DNA of 54,266 nucleotides from an uncultured bacterium (GTDB taxonomy: Bacteria; Bacillota; Clostridia; Oscillospirales; Oscillospiraceae). Below are positions 36,147 through 44,342 of this stretch, piece by piece. The notes beneath the pieces are model-generated. The model saw only the letters and a program-made list of their open reading frames with translations. It had not been told where the DNA came from and did no database searches. Both the position numbers and the translations under genes were made by a program. The stretch lies in contig CAMNQF010000005.1 in assembly GCA_946548895.1 (NCBI GenBank), positions 74,595-128,860 of the forward strand, read 5' to 3'. The stretch's first letter is position 1. The number at the start of each line of letters is the position of its first letter.

Positions 36147-37130
36147 GTGAAGGAAAACAAGCAGTTGCGCTGGGCCGTGCTGGGCGCCGGGGTCATCGCC
36201 AACGAGATGGCCCAGGCCCTCCAGGCCTTGGGGCGCACCTTGGACGCGGTGGGCAACCGTACCTACGAGAAGGCGGTGGCCTTTGCGGAACGGTACGGCG
36301 TGAAAAAGGTCTACCGCGACTATCACCAGATGTTTGCCGACCCGGACATCGACGTGATTTATCTCACCACGCCCCACAACACCCACATGGCCTATCTGGA
36401 GCAGGCCCTGTCCCACGGCAAACACGTTTTATGCGAGAAGTCCATCACCCTCAACAGCGAAGAGCTGGAGCGGGCCGCCAAGCTGGCGGAGGAACACCAT
36501 GTGGTGCTGGCGGAGGCTATGACCATCTACCATATGCCACTGTACCGGGTTTTGCGGGAACGGGTGGCGTCCGGCGGGCTGGGCCGGGTGAACCTGATCC
36601 AGCTCAACTTCGGCAGCTTCAAGGACTACAATATGTCCAACCGATTCTTCAATCGGAGCCTGGCCGGGGGCGCCATGCTGGACATCGGGGTGTATGCCCT
36701 CTCCCTGGCCCGGCTGTTCCTGGATTCCAGCCCGGATCAGGTGAAGTCCTTTGCCTGCAAAGCACCCACCGGGGTGGACGAGAGCGCCGCCATCGCCATG
36801 ATGAACCGGGAGGGCCAGCTGGTGTCCGCCACCCTTTCCCTGCACTCCAAGCAGCCCAAGCGGGCGGTGATTTCCTGCGAGAAGGGGTATATTGAGATCA
36901 TGGAGTATCCCCGGGCCCAGGAGGCGGTCATTGTGGACGCGGCCACCGGGGCGCGGGAGACGGTCCAGGCGGGCCGCACCAGCCATGCCTTGGTGTATGA
37001 AATGGAGGACATGGAGGCGGCCATTCGGGGAGAGGGCGATATGCTGCTGCCCTACACCTCCGACGTAATGGAGCTGATGACCGCTCTTCGGCGGGAGTGG
37101 GGCGTGTCTTACCCGGAGGAGGAATTTTGA
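36147..37130 (+). CDS. Gfo/Idh/MocA-family NAD(P)-dependent oxidoreductase
   Basis: The 327-residue enzyme has an N-terminal Rossmann fold (WAVLGAGVIANEMAQAL at about 9-25) and the family motif CEKSITLNSEE with the catalytic-type Lys at about 97. A downstream AGGAMLDIGVYAL matches the dehydrogenase C-terminal domain. Members oxidise or reduce sugars, inositols or dihydrodiols. The His of the usual DxxxH motif appears as Asp-Ile-Gly-Val-Tyr here, as in the dimeric dihydrodiol/xylose dehydrogenase branch. The start is a GTG with only a weak ribosome site. It stands alone before a strong terminator. Confidence 0.85.
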   Translation: MKENKQLRWAVLGAGVIANEMAQALQALGRTLDAVGNRTYEKAVAFAERYGVKKVYRDYHQMFADPDIDVIYLTTPHNTHMAYLEQALSHGKHVLCEKSITLNSEELERAAKLAEEHHVVLAEAMTIYHMPLYRVLRERVASGGLGRVNLIQLNFGSFKDYNMSNRFFNRSLAGGAMLDIGVYALSLARLFLDSSPDQVKSFACKAPTGVDESAAIAMMNREGQLVSATLSLHSKQPKRAVISCEKGYIEIMEYPRAQEAVIVDAATGARETVQAGRTSHALVYEMEDMEAAIRGEGDMLLPYTSDVMELMTALRREWGVSYPEEEF

Positions 37131-37171
37131 GCGAATTGGCTTGATCCCGCGTGTTTTGCTGGATTTGGATC

Positions 37172-37215
37172 ATAAAACTTGCCGGCGGGGAACAATCCCC
37201 GCCGGCAAGTTTTAT
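37172..37215. terminator. Bidirectional terminator with a perfect 19-bp stem
   Basis: ATAAAACTTGCCGGCGGGG pairs exactly with its inverted match around AACAAT, 41 bp after the oxidoreductase stop. The stem ends in A/T tracts, so it can work in either direction. Confidence 0.85.
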
Positions 37216-37444
37216 GTTATGTATGGAGGCGCAAGCGCATGACAAGGGGGGCGGGTCAAACCGTCCGGCGGCGGGGCCTTTGCGGAGGGACCGGTGGGGC
37301 CGCAGGTGCGCTGGGGCGTTGCCAAGCTCCCGGGATACCGCGTCGGCATCCTCACAGGGGATCAGGCACGGCGGAGGCCGGCGCGCCATAGGATAGCTTG
37401 CAGACCGTCCGTGGGGCGGTCCGCGCCGGAAAGGAGCTATCAAT
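37216..37444 (+). other. GC-rich leader before feoA, no gene recognised
   Basis: About 230 bp separate the terminator from feoA. They contain many G-runs and several possible stems (for example GACCGTCC/GGGCGGTC near 37400-37425) but no motif of an iron, NiCo, cobalamin or manganese riboswitch that I can identify. No clear sigma-A promoter is visible either. Open frames on both strands look non-coding. Confidence 0.4.
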
Positions 37445-37714
37445 ATGTATGAAACATTGTGTTTGTCCGCGCTCCGGGAGGGGGAGAGCGCTTATGTGAC
37501 CCGGGTGGACGCGGGCCCCGCCATGGACCGGCGGCTCACCGATCTGGGGCTGGTGCGGGGCACCCGGGTGACCTGCGTGCTGAGGAGCCCCGCCGGAGAT
37601 CCCTGCGCCTATTTGATCCGGGGGGCGCTCATTGCCCTGCGCCGGGCGGACGCGGACGGCGTGGCCCTGGAGCGGCGGGCTCAGGCCGCCCCCGCCCAGG
37701 CGGTGGCCACATGA
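37445..37714 (+). CDS. feoA: FeoA-domain protein
   Basis: The 89-residue SH3-like cytoplasmic protein supports ferrous iron uptake by FeoB. The family pattern is seen in MDRRLTDLGLVRGTRVTCV followed by ACAYLIRG-like sequence (CAYLIRGALIALR). An AAAGGAG ribosome site precedes the ATG. The last residues are Ala-rich and unstructured. Its stop overlaps the feoB ATG by 4 bp, so the two are translated together. Confidence 0.9.
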   Translation: MYETLCLSALREGESAYVTRVDAGPAMDRRLTDLGLVRGTRVTCVLRSPAGDPCAYLIRGALIALRRADADGVALERRAQAAPAQAVAT

Positions 37715-39528
37715 ACCGGGTAGCGCTGGCGGGCAACCCCAACGTGGGCAAGTCCACCCTGTTCAACGCGCTGACTGGCCTTAGACAGCATACAGGGAAC
37801 TGGGCTGGGAAAACAGTGGCCACCGCCCAGGGACGGTATACCTATCAGGGGGCGGAGTACCAGCTGGTGGACCTGCCCGGCACCTATTCCCTGGCCGCCC
37901 ATTCCCAGGAAGAGGCGGTGGCAAGGGACTACATCCAGAGCGGCCAGGCGGACGGGGTGGTGGTGGTGTGCGACGCCACCTGCCTGGAGCGCAACCTGAT
38001 CCTGGTGCTCCAGGTGCTGGAGTTGACGGGCCGGGTGCTGGTGTGCGTCAATCTCATGGACGAGGCGGAGCGGCTGGGGGTGGAGGTGGACCTGCCCGTC
38101 CTGTCCCAGCGGCTGGGGGTGCCGGTGGTGGGCGCCGCCGGAGGCCGCCAGGACGGGTTGGAGGAGCTGAAGGCCGGCATAGCCCGGCTGGTGGAATCGG
38201 AGGCTCCCGCCGCTCCCAGGCGGGAGCCCCAGGAGCGGGTCACTTTGGCGGAGCGGTACGCGGCACAGGTGGTGCGCAGCCAGCGGGCGGACCGCCTGCG
38301 CCGCCAGCGGCGGCTGGACCGCCTGCTGACCTCCAAGAGCACCGGCATCCCCCTCATGCTGCTGCTGTTCGGGCTGGTGGTTTGGCTGACGGTGGCGGGG
38401 GCCAACGGGCCGTCCGCCCTGCTCACCGCCCTGTTTGCCCGGGTTGGGGAGACACTGGCTGGCTGGCTGGCGGGGGCTCCGGCATGGCTGTCCGGCATAC
38501 TGCTGGACGGGGTATACCGGGTGACGGCCTGGGTGGTGGCGGTGATGCTGCCCCCCATGGCTATCTTCTTCCCCCTGTTTACCCTGTTGGAGGACCTGGG
38601 CTATCTGCCCCGGGTGGCCTTCGTCATGGACCACGCCTTCCAAAAGTGCCGGGCCTGCGGAAAACAGTGCCTGACTATGTGTATGTCCATGGGCTGCAAC
38701 GCCTGCGGCGTCACCGGCTGCCGCATCATCGACAGCCCCCGGGAGCGGCTCATCGCCATTCTGACCTCATCCCTGGTGCCCTGCAACGGCAAATTCCCTA
38801 CCCTCATCGCCCTCATTACCATCTTTTTCGTGGGCGGGCGCAGCGGCCTGCTGGCCTCCTTGGAGGGGGCGGCGCTGCTGCTGGGTACGCTGGTGCTGGG
38901 GGTGGCGGGGACGCTGGCCTGTTCCCGGCTGCTGTCCGCCACAGTGCTCCGGGGGATGCCCACCTCCTTTGCGCTGGAGCTGCCCCCCTTCCGCAAGCCG
39001 CGGGTGGGGGAGGTCATCGTCCGCTCGGTGCTGGACCGTACCCTGTTCGTCCTGGGGCGTGCGGTGGCGGTGGCCGCCCCCGCCGGGGCGGTGATTTGGC
39101 TCATGGCTAACGTCAGCCTGGGAGGCGCGTCTCTGCTGGACTGCTGCACCGGCTTCCTGGACCCCTTCGCCCGGGTATTCGGGCTGGACGGGGTGATCCT
39201 CATGGCCTTTTTGCTGGGGTGGCCCGCCAACGAGATCGTCCTGCCGGTGATGCTGATGGCCTACCTGTCCGCCGGGAGCCTGGTGGAGTTCGACGACCTG
39301 GCGGCGTTGGGCCAGCTGCTCACCCAGCAGGGCTGGACCTGGCTGACGGCGGTATGCACCATGTTGTTCTCCCTGTTCCACTGGCCCTGCTCCACCACCT
39401 GCCTCACCATCTACAAGGAGACGGGAAGCGTGAAATGGACGGCGCTGGCGGTGGCCCTGCCCACCGCTCTGGGGCTGGGGCTGTGCCTGATAGCGGCCAC
39501 AGCGGCCCGCCTGCTGGGGCTGGCGTAA
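37711..39528 (+). CDS. feoB: Ferrous iron transporter FeoB, Cys-rich clostridial type
   Basis: The 605-residue transporter has an N-terminal G domain with GNPNVGKST (8-16), DLPGTYSL and NLMDEAE, and then about eight membrane helices with Gate motifs. Between helices it carries eight Cys within 26 residues (KCRACGKQC, TMCMSMGC, NACGVTGC), a feature of a clostridial FeoB subgroup; more common FeoBs have only one Cys here. VPCNGKFPTLIALI and HWPCSTT are also typical. It should import Fe2+ across the membrane, coupled to feoA upstream. Confidence 0.93.
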   Translation: MNRVALAGNPNVGKSTLFNALTGLRQHTGNWAGKTVATAQGRYTYQGAEYQLVDLPGTYSLAAHSQEEAVARDYIQSGQADGVVVVCDATCLERNLILVLQVLELTGRVLVCVNLMDEAERLGVEVDLPVLSQRLGVPVVGAAGGRQDGLEELKAGIARLVESEAPAAPRREPQERVTLAERYAAQVVRSQRADRLRRQRRLDRLLTSKSTGIPLMLLLFGLVVWLTVAGANGPSALLTALFARVGETLAGWLAGAPAWLSGILLDGVYRVTAWVVAVMLPPMAIFFPLFTLLEDLGYLPRVAFVMDHAFQKCRACGKQCLTMCMSMGCNACGVTGCRIIDSPRERLIAILTSSLVPCNGKFPTLIALITIFFVGGRSGLLASLEGAALLLGTLVLGVAGTLACSRLLSATVLRGMPTSFALELPPFRKPRVGEVIVRSVLDRTLFVLGRAVAVAAPAGAVIWLMANVSLGGASLLDCCTGFLDPFARVFGLDGVILMAFLLGWPANEIVLPVMLMAYLSAGSLVEFDDLAALGQLLTQQGWTWLTAVCTMLFSLFHWPCSTTCLTIYKETGSVKWTALAVALPTALGLGLCLIAATAARLLGLA

Positions 39529-39603
39529 CAAGAACCGCACGGTTCCGATCGGGCCAAACCGAATTACGCGGGCGGCTGAGACGCAGGGGACATCATATAT
39601 TCA

Positions 39604-39646
39604 CGCTGGAGCGGCGCGGCGGGAGCTGCGCCGCTCCAGCGTTTTA
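39604..39646 (+). terminator. Intrinsic terminator of feoAB
   Basis: CGCTGGAGCGGCGC and GCGCCGCTCCAGCG form a perfect 14-bp stem around a 10-nt loop, followed by TTTT. The rest of 39529-39750 holds no gene. Confidence 0.85.
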
Positions 39647-39750
39647 TCGGTTTGCTGGCCTAGTGTGGGGTTCGGCTCGCGCGTGCCGCGAACGGCGGGA
39701 GAGTGCCCGGAGTACGGCGCGCTCGCTATTTTTCGCCCCGCGGTTTGGGG

Positions 39751-41382
39751 TTATGCCATACCGTCCTTTTTCTCCATGCGGTTACGCTTGAGCAAGAGGA
39801 TGTCCTCCTTGCAGTAGCGGCGCATATACTCCAGCACCCGGTAGCTGAACAGCAGGCGCTCCCGCAGGATGGGGTCGTCCAGGCTTTGGCCGATGACGTC
39901 CTCAATTTTTCGGATCTTGTACAGCATGGTGTTGCGGTGAATGTACAGCCGTTTTGCCGCCAGGGCGGCGTTGCGCTCACAGCACAGGTACTCGTACAGC
40001 ACGTCGGTGAGGTTGCCGCCGGTGCGCTTGTCGTCCATCACCATGGCGATGAGGGAGGGGTGGCACAGGTGGACGATGTTCCGGCTGCCCATCTCCTGGC
40101 GGAGCATCTGGGCGGCCATCTCCACCACCTGATACATACTGTAGTCCTCATAGACGTAGATCCGCTTGTCCGGGTCCAACACTTGTCCCAGCCGCAGGGC
40201 GCTTTTGGTCTGGTAGTACATGGTGGGCATGGACGTGAGGAACTCGGAAAAATTGCCGAAGGCGGCCCGGCCGTCATAGCGTTCCAGCAGCTGCCTTAAA
40301 GCCTCCTCATTATAGCGCGGGCGGTGGCCCCGCTGGGTCTTTCGAATAATCAGCAGAATTTCTCCGCGGTAGGTTGTGGCGTTGCTGAACGGGAAAATAT
40401 GCTCCAGCAGGCTGATGATGTAGTTCCAGGGGATATTTTCCATGTCAGGCTTGTCTCCGAACGAGACGATCATCGTGTGGTAGTACCGGCGCACGGCCAG
40501 ATGGATCTGCTTGAGCCGCTGCTGCAGTTCCTCCGGCTCGGTAAGGCGGAATTCGATGAGGTCGGAGACCAGGCTGCCGAACGCGGCGTTGCTGTTGTAG
40601 TCCACGCCCTGATTGCTGAACATGAACTGGGAGAGGTACCCGGCCACAATTTTGGCCAGGTCGGAGTAGTATTGATCGGGCTGCCGCCCGCTGCGGATGA
40701 CCAGAAACCGGGCGGCCAAGGTGTCTTGATAGGTGATATCGCGGATCACAACGTAATTCTGGTCCGCCTCTGAGACGAACTCCACAAATCCTTCTTTCCG
40801 GCCGCCCTGGAGGACCGTCTGGCAGCGGGTGGACTGAATGGTGTCAAAAGACAGGTAGCCGTTTTCCCGCGCTTCGTCGGCCACCCGGTCGGACATCTGA
40901 GGGTGATACGCCGCGGCCAGGCACTTATAGCCGGGATTGACCAGCAGGAGGGTGGCGGGCAGGAGGGAGGACGCCCGCTGGAGCAGTTCCTGAAGGCCGG
41001 CGTTGGTATACACCGCCTCCTGCATCTGTTCCATCCAGGCCGTGAAGCGGCGCAGCCCCTCATGCAGGCGGTTGTAAAGCGCCGCCAGGGAGAGGCTGGT
41101 CTCCACCAGCGTTACCCTGGGGGGCGGCCCGCCCTCCCCGCAGGCGGGGCCGCCCGCGCAGGAGACGACCGCCGCCCCCTCTTTGGGCACAGCGCCCATG
41201 GTCAGCGCCTGGGACACCTGTTCCGGGCTGCCCAGGTACAAAAAACCGGGGCGCAGGGGCTCCTCCGACGGTTCCAGCAGACGGATGCCGCCTGTGCAGG
41301 CGGGGAAGGGGAAGCCCTCATGCAGCCGGACGGCTGCGCCGTCCAGCCAGCGCAGCAGGATAGGGAGGGTGAACGATTCCAT
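39751..41382 (-). CDS. PucR-family transcriptional regulator
   Basis: The 543-residue cytoplasmic regulator has the PucR C-terminal helix-turn-helix (RNAALAAKRLYIHRNTMLYK split around LAAKRL, about 478-500, then EDVIGQSLDDP). A middle region has CdaR/GGDEF-like character, and a divergent N-terminal sensor domain is present. PucR proteins typically activate purine, sugar-acid or aromatic catabolism genes on binding a substrate. The second of two in-frame ATGs (41382) is chosen because AAAGGAG lies at proper spacing only for it. It diverges from the transporter-dehydratase-esterase cluster, which it likely controls. Confidence 0.85.
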   Translation of the reverse strand: MESFTLPILLRWLDGAAVRLHEGFPFPACTGGIRLLEPSEEPLRPGFLYLGSPEQVSQALTMGAVPKEGAAVVSCAGGPACGEGGPPPRVTLVETSLSLAALYNRLHEGLRRFTAWMEQMQEAVYTNAGLQELLQRASSLLPATLLLVNPGYKCLAAAYHPQMSDRVADEARENGYLSFDTIQSTRCQTVLQGGRKEGFVEFVSEADQNYVVIRDITYQDTLAARFLVIRSGRQPDQYYSDLAKIVAGYLSQFMFSNQGVDYNSNAAFGSLVSDLIEFRLTEPEELQQRLKQIHLAVRRYYHTMIVSFGDKPDMENIPWNYIISLLEHIFPFSNATTYRGEILLIIRKTQRGHRPRYNEEALRQLLERYDGRAAFGNFSEFLTSMPTMYYQTKSALRLGQVLDPDKRIYVYEDYSMYQVVEMAAQMLRQEMGSRNIVHLCHPSLIAMVMDDKRTGGNLTDVLYEYLCCERNAALAAKRLYIHRNTMLYKIRKIEDVIGQSLDDPILRERLLFSYRVLEYMRRYCKEDILLLKRNRMEKKDGMA

Positions 41383-41510
41383 AGCCATCTCCTTTGAGCG
41401 GGGTGAGAATGTGTTGAAGATACAGCGATTTTTATTATATTCGATGATTTTTAAAAAATCAAGCGGGGCGGTCGCCAGAAAGGCTTCGGCTCTTTGGCTC
41501 TCAGACACTC

Positions 41511-41527
41511 ATGTGCAACGTGCACAT
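41511..41527. promoter_or_regulatory. 17-bp palindrome, candidate regulator binding site
   Basis: ATGTGCA-ACG-TGCACAT is a perfect dyad in the 336-bp divergent region between the PucR gene and the transporter. It is the clearest operator-like site there. A -10-like TATACT (41582-41587) lies 55 bp further toward the transporter. Confidence 0.5.
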
Positions 41528-41718
41528 TTCAAATACCTATTTTTGGGCGGCGTATATCTATATTTCCTCAAATTCCGATGCTATACTGGCCGTATCAACG
41601 GACGGCCGCTCCACCCGACTGGTATTCAGGGAAAGCGAGGTGACGCCTGGCGCATAATAGGACCGCGGCCCCCGGAAGAAGGAATGACTATAATTTACAG
41701 AGAAGGAGAGGACTGCAA

Positions 41719-43080
41719 ATGTTATCTGCTGTTGGCTTTATCCTGGTTATTGCCATGGTGGCATTGATTATTTGGGGCCGGGTGGCTCTGCCCCCCATCC
41801 TCATCATCCTGCCCACCGTCGCCGTCATCATCCTGGGCCTGATGGGCTATCTGGTGCCGCCCAAAGCGGAGGCCGCCGCGCCCATGGACCTGCTCATGTG
41901 CTTCAAGACCCTCCAGACCTACCTGGGCTCCGGCCTGAGCAGCGTGCTGAACACCGCCGCCCTGTTCACCTTCGCCGTGGTGTTCTTCAACATCCTGGGC
42001 GACGCCGGTATGTTTGACTTCATCGTGTCCAAGGTCATGCGGTACATCGGCAACAACATCAGCCTGATCCTGCTGATGACCTGTCTGCTGTGCGCCATCT
42101 CCCACCTGGACGGCTCCGGCGCCACCACGATGCTGATTACCATTCCCACCATGCTGCCCCTGTTCAAAAAGATGCGTGTGAGCCCCGTGATCCTGCTGAT
42201 CTATGTGGGCCTGGTTTCCGGCGTGGAGAATATGCTCCCCTGGACTTCCGCCCTGGCCCGGGTTTCCGCCGCCACCGGCGTGGAGGCCCGCGAGATATGG
42301 ACCGCCCTGCTGCCCACCCAGATCGTGGGCATGGTGCTGCTGTTCGCCTCCTGCTTTGTGGTGGGCCCCATCCTGAAGAAAAAGGGCTTCGGCATGACCG
42401 ACGAGGAGTTCGCCGAGCTGAAGTCCGGTATGCTCAAGCTCAACGACCCTGTGCTGAAGGTCAAGAAGGGTGTGCTGTACTTCGACATCATTTTCACCGT
42501 GGTGCTGGTGGTCTGCCTGCTGATGGGCTGGATTAACACCAACGTGGCCTTTATGATCGCCCTGTCCATTGCCCTCATCGTCAACTGCAAGGACGCCAAG
42601 GAGATGACCTCCCAGATCCGCAAGCACGGCTCCACCGCCCTGAATATGGTCATGATTATCTTTTCCATCGGTATGCTGGTGGGCGTTATGAAGGAGTCCG
42701 GCATGATGAGCGCCATGACCGACACCCTGGTGGGCCTGATGCCTGAGTCCATGGGCACCCACCTGACCTTTATCATCGCCCTGCTGTCCGTTCCCCTGTC
42801 CATGGCCGTGGGCTCCGACACCCTGTATATGGTCATGGCCCCCATCTTCGGCAACATGGCCGTGGCCTTCGGCGGCACTATGCTGGCCGGCGCCGCCGCC
42901 TGCGTCATCGGCGCGTGCATCGCCGCCAACCTGTGCCTGGTGGCCCCCACCCCGTACCTGGCCCTGGGCCTGGCCGGCGTGGAGATGAAAGACAACCTGA
43001 AGTACTGCTTTATCCCCACCTGGATCCTGGGCATCCTGCTGGCCATCGTGGGCGCTGTCACCGGCGCGTTCCCCTTCTAA
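41719..43080 (+). CDS. CitMHS-type transporter (organic acid:cation symporter)
   Basis: The 453-residue protein has about twelve membrane helices and belongs to the ion transporter superfamily branch that includes citrate-Mg2+:H+ (CitMHS) and related carboxylate carriers. The helix-loop motif SHLDGSGATTMLITIPTMLP (about 130-149) and a mirrored AVGSDTLYMVMAPIF near 360 are the two re-entrant substrate regions. GAG-AGGAGAGG precedes the ATG. First in the PucR-linked cluster, it probably imports the carboxylate released by the surface esterase. Confidence 0.85.
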   Translation: MLSAVGFILVIAMVALIIWGRVALPPILIILPTVAVIILGLMGYLVPPKAEAAAPMDLLMCFKTLQTYLGSGLSSVLNTAALFTFAVVFFNILGDAGMFDFIVSKVMRYIGNNISLILLMTCLLCAISHLDGSGATTMLITIPTMLPLFKKMRVSPVILLIYVGLVSGVENMLPWTSALARVSAATGVEAREIWTALLPTQIVGMVLLFASCFVVGPILKKKGFGMTDEEFAELKSGMLKLNDPVLKVKKGVLYFDIIFTVVLVVCLLMGWINTNVAFMIALSIALIVNCKDAKEMTSQIRKHGSTALNMVMIIFSIGMLVGVMKESGMMSAMTDTLVGLMPESMGTHLTFIIALLSVPLSMAVGSDTLYMVMAPIFGNMAVAFGGTMLAGAAACVIGACIAANLCLVAPTPYLALGLAGVEMKDNLKYCFIPTWILGILLAIVGAVTGAFPF

Positions 43081-43172
43081 GGAACGGATACAATCATTCA
43101 TCTGCCCGGCGGGCCGCAGTCTGCGCCCGTCCGGGCAGAGACCCTACCATGGAAAGGAAGCGACCCCAGCCT

Positions 43173-44342
43173 ATGAGCATTCGATCCTGCGCCCTGGAGA
43201 GCAGGGCCTTTGCCGCGCTGAAAAACGTGTACGACCACCGGGAGGAGGCTGCCGCCCGGTGGCGGGCCCAGGGCAAAAAGGTGGTGGCCGAGCTGGGCTG
43301 CGACGTGCCCGACGAGCTGGTCATCGCCGCCGGTATGCTGCCTGTCCGGGTGTACGCCGACCCGGAGAAGCCGCTGGACGAGACCAATAAATATCTGGAA
43401 TACGCCTTTGATCCCACCGTCCGCGCCCAGTTTGAGAAGATCGTGGACGGGACCTATCACAGCCAGGCCGACTACCTGGCCATCTCCAACAGCACCGACG
43501 TCATCATCCGCGTGTTTCTCTACCTGCGGGAGCTGAAGCGGGTGGAGCCGGACAAGCCGGTGCCGCCCCTGGCGTTTATCGACTGGCTGTTCACCCGCCA
43601 CCGCCTGCACCAGACCCGGGACGAGTTTGTGATCGGCCTGTTCAAGCGGCAGCTGGAGGAATGGGCCGGACGGGAGATCACCGACGAGCAGGTCCGCGCC
43701 GCCGGCCGGGTCTGCAATGAGAACCGGCGGGCCCTGCGGGAAATGGCCCGGCTCCGCCACGGGCGGGAGGTCCGCATCAGCGGCTCCGAGGCCCTGGTCA
43801 TCATCGGCGCCGGGCTGTTCATGGAAAAGGACGCCCACACCGCCCTGGTCCGGCAGGTGACGGAGGACGCCAAGAACTGGCCCGTCCTCACCGGCCCCCG
43901 GGTGTTTTACACCGGGGCCAACCAGGAGGACACCGCGCTGTACGATAAAATCGAGGCCGCCGGCATGGTGGTAGTGGGCGAGGACACCGACTGGGGCGAC
44001 CGACACTACGACCGGGACTACAATCCCGATTATCCGGTGATCCGGGGTGTGGTGGACCGCTACCTGCTGCGGGAGTACTCCGCCAAAAAGGCCACCGCCG
44101 CCCAGCGCGTGGCGGCTCTGGACCGGGAGGTGGACGCCGCCGGAGCCCGGGGCGTGATTTTCTACACCAACCAGTACGACGAGGTGGCCACCTGGGATAT
44201 GCCCGGCCAGCGCAGGAGCCTGAGCGCCCGGGGCATTTCCCATATCACCTTCGGACGGATGCAGTGGCCTGTTGATAAGAACGAGGGCCTGGATGAGAAG
44301 CTGGCCGGATTTGCGGCCGAAATGAAAGGGGGCGTCCAGTAA
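43173..44342 (+). CDS. 2-hydroxyacyl-CoA dehydratase-family subunit, cluster Cys replaced (HadC/HgdB-like)
   Basis: The 389-residue protein matches the beta-type subunit: ELVIAAGMLPVRVY near 47-61, a central ALVIIGAGLFM and the C-terminal GVIFYTN stretch. In HadC the three Cys holding the [4Fe-4S] cluster lie in FAC, GMCD and KFCD. By alignment from memory, the same places here are AFDP (about 79-81), NSTD (Thr108) and NQYD (Tyr335), so none is Cys. The fold is clear; radical dehydration by the known mechanism is not expected. ATG 43173 has AAAGGAAG upstream at long spacing; an ATG at 43149 lacks any site. Confidence 0.85.
   Translation: MSIRSCALESRAFAALKNVYDHREEAAARWRAQGKKVVAELGCDVPDELVIAAGMLPVRVYADPEKPLDETNKYLEYAFDPTVRAQFEKIVDGTYHSQADYLAISNSTDVIIRVFLYLRELKRVEPDKPVPPLAFIDWLFTRHRLHQTRDEFVIGLFKRQLEEWAGREITDEQVRAAGRVCNENRRALREMARLRHGREVRISGSEALVIIGAGLFMEKDAHTALVRQVTEDAKNWPVLTGPRVFYTGANQEDTALYDKIEAAGMVVVGEDTDWGDRHYDRDYNPDYPVIRGVVDRYLLREYSAKKATAAQRVAALDREVDAAGARGVIFYTNQYDEVATWDMPGQRRSLSARGISHITFGRMQWPVDKNEGLDEKLAGFAAEMKGGVQ

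Noticed and set aside
36928-37443. Minus-strand frame with a Pro/Arg-rich sequence ending in the oxidoreductase gene
   Set aside because: No ribosome site, a terminator inside it and strong overlap with a real gene; treated as non-coding.
37216-37444. NiCo/iron, cobalamin or manganese riboswitch before feoAB
   Set aside because: I searched for the conserved loops of these classes and did not find them; reported only as an unexplained leader.
43149-43172. Earlier ATG for the first dehydratase-like subunit
   Set aside because: No ribosome site precedes it, while a GGAAAGGAAG stretch lies inside and favours the ATG at 43173.
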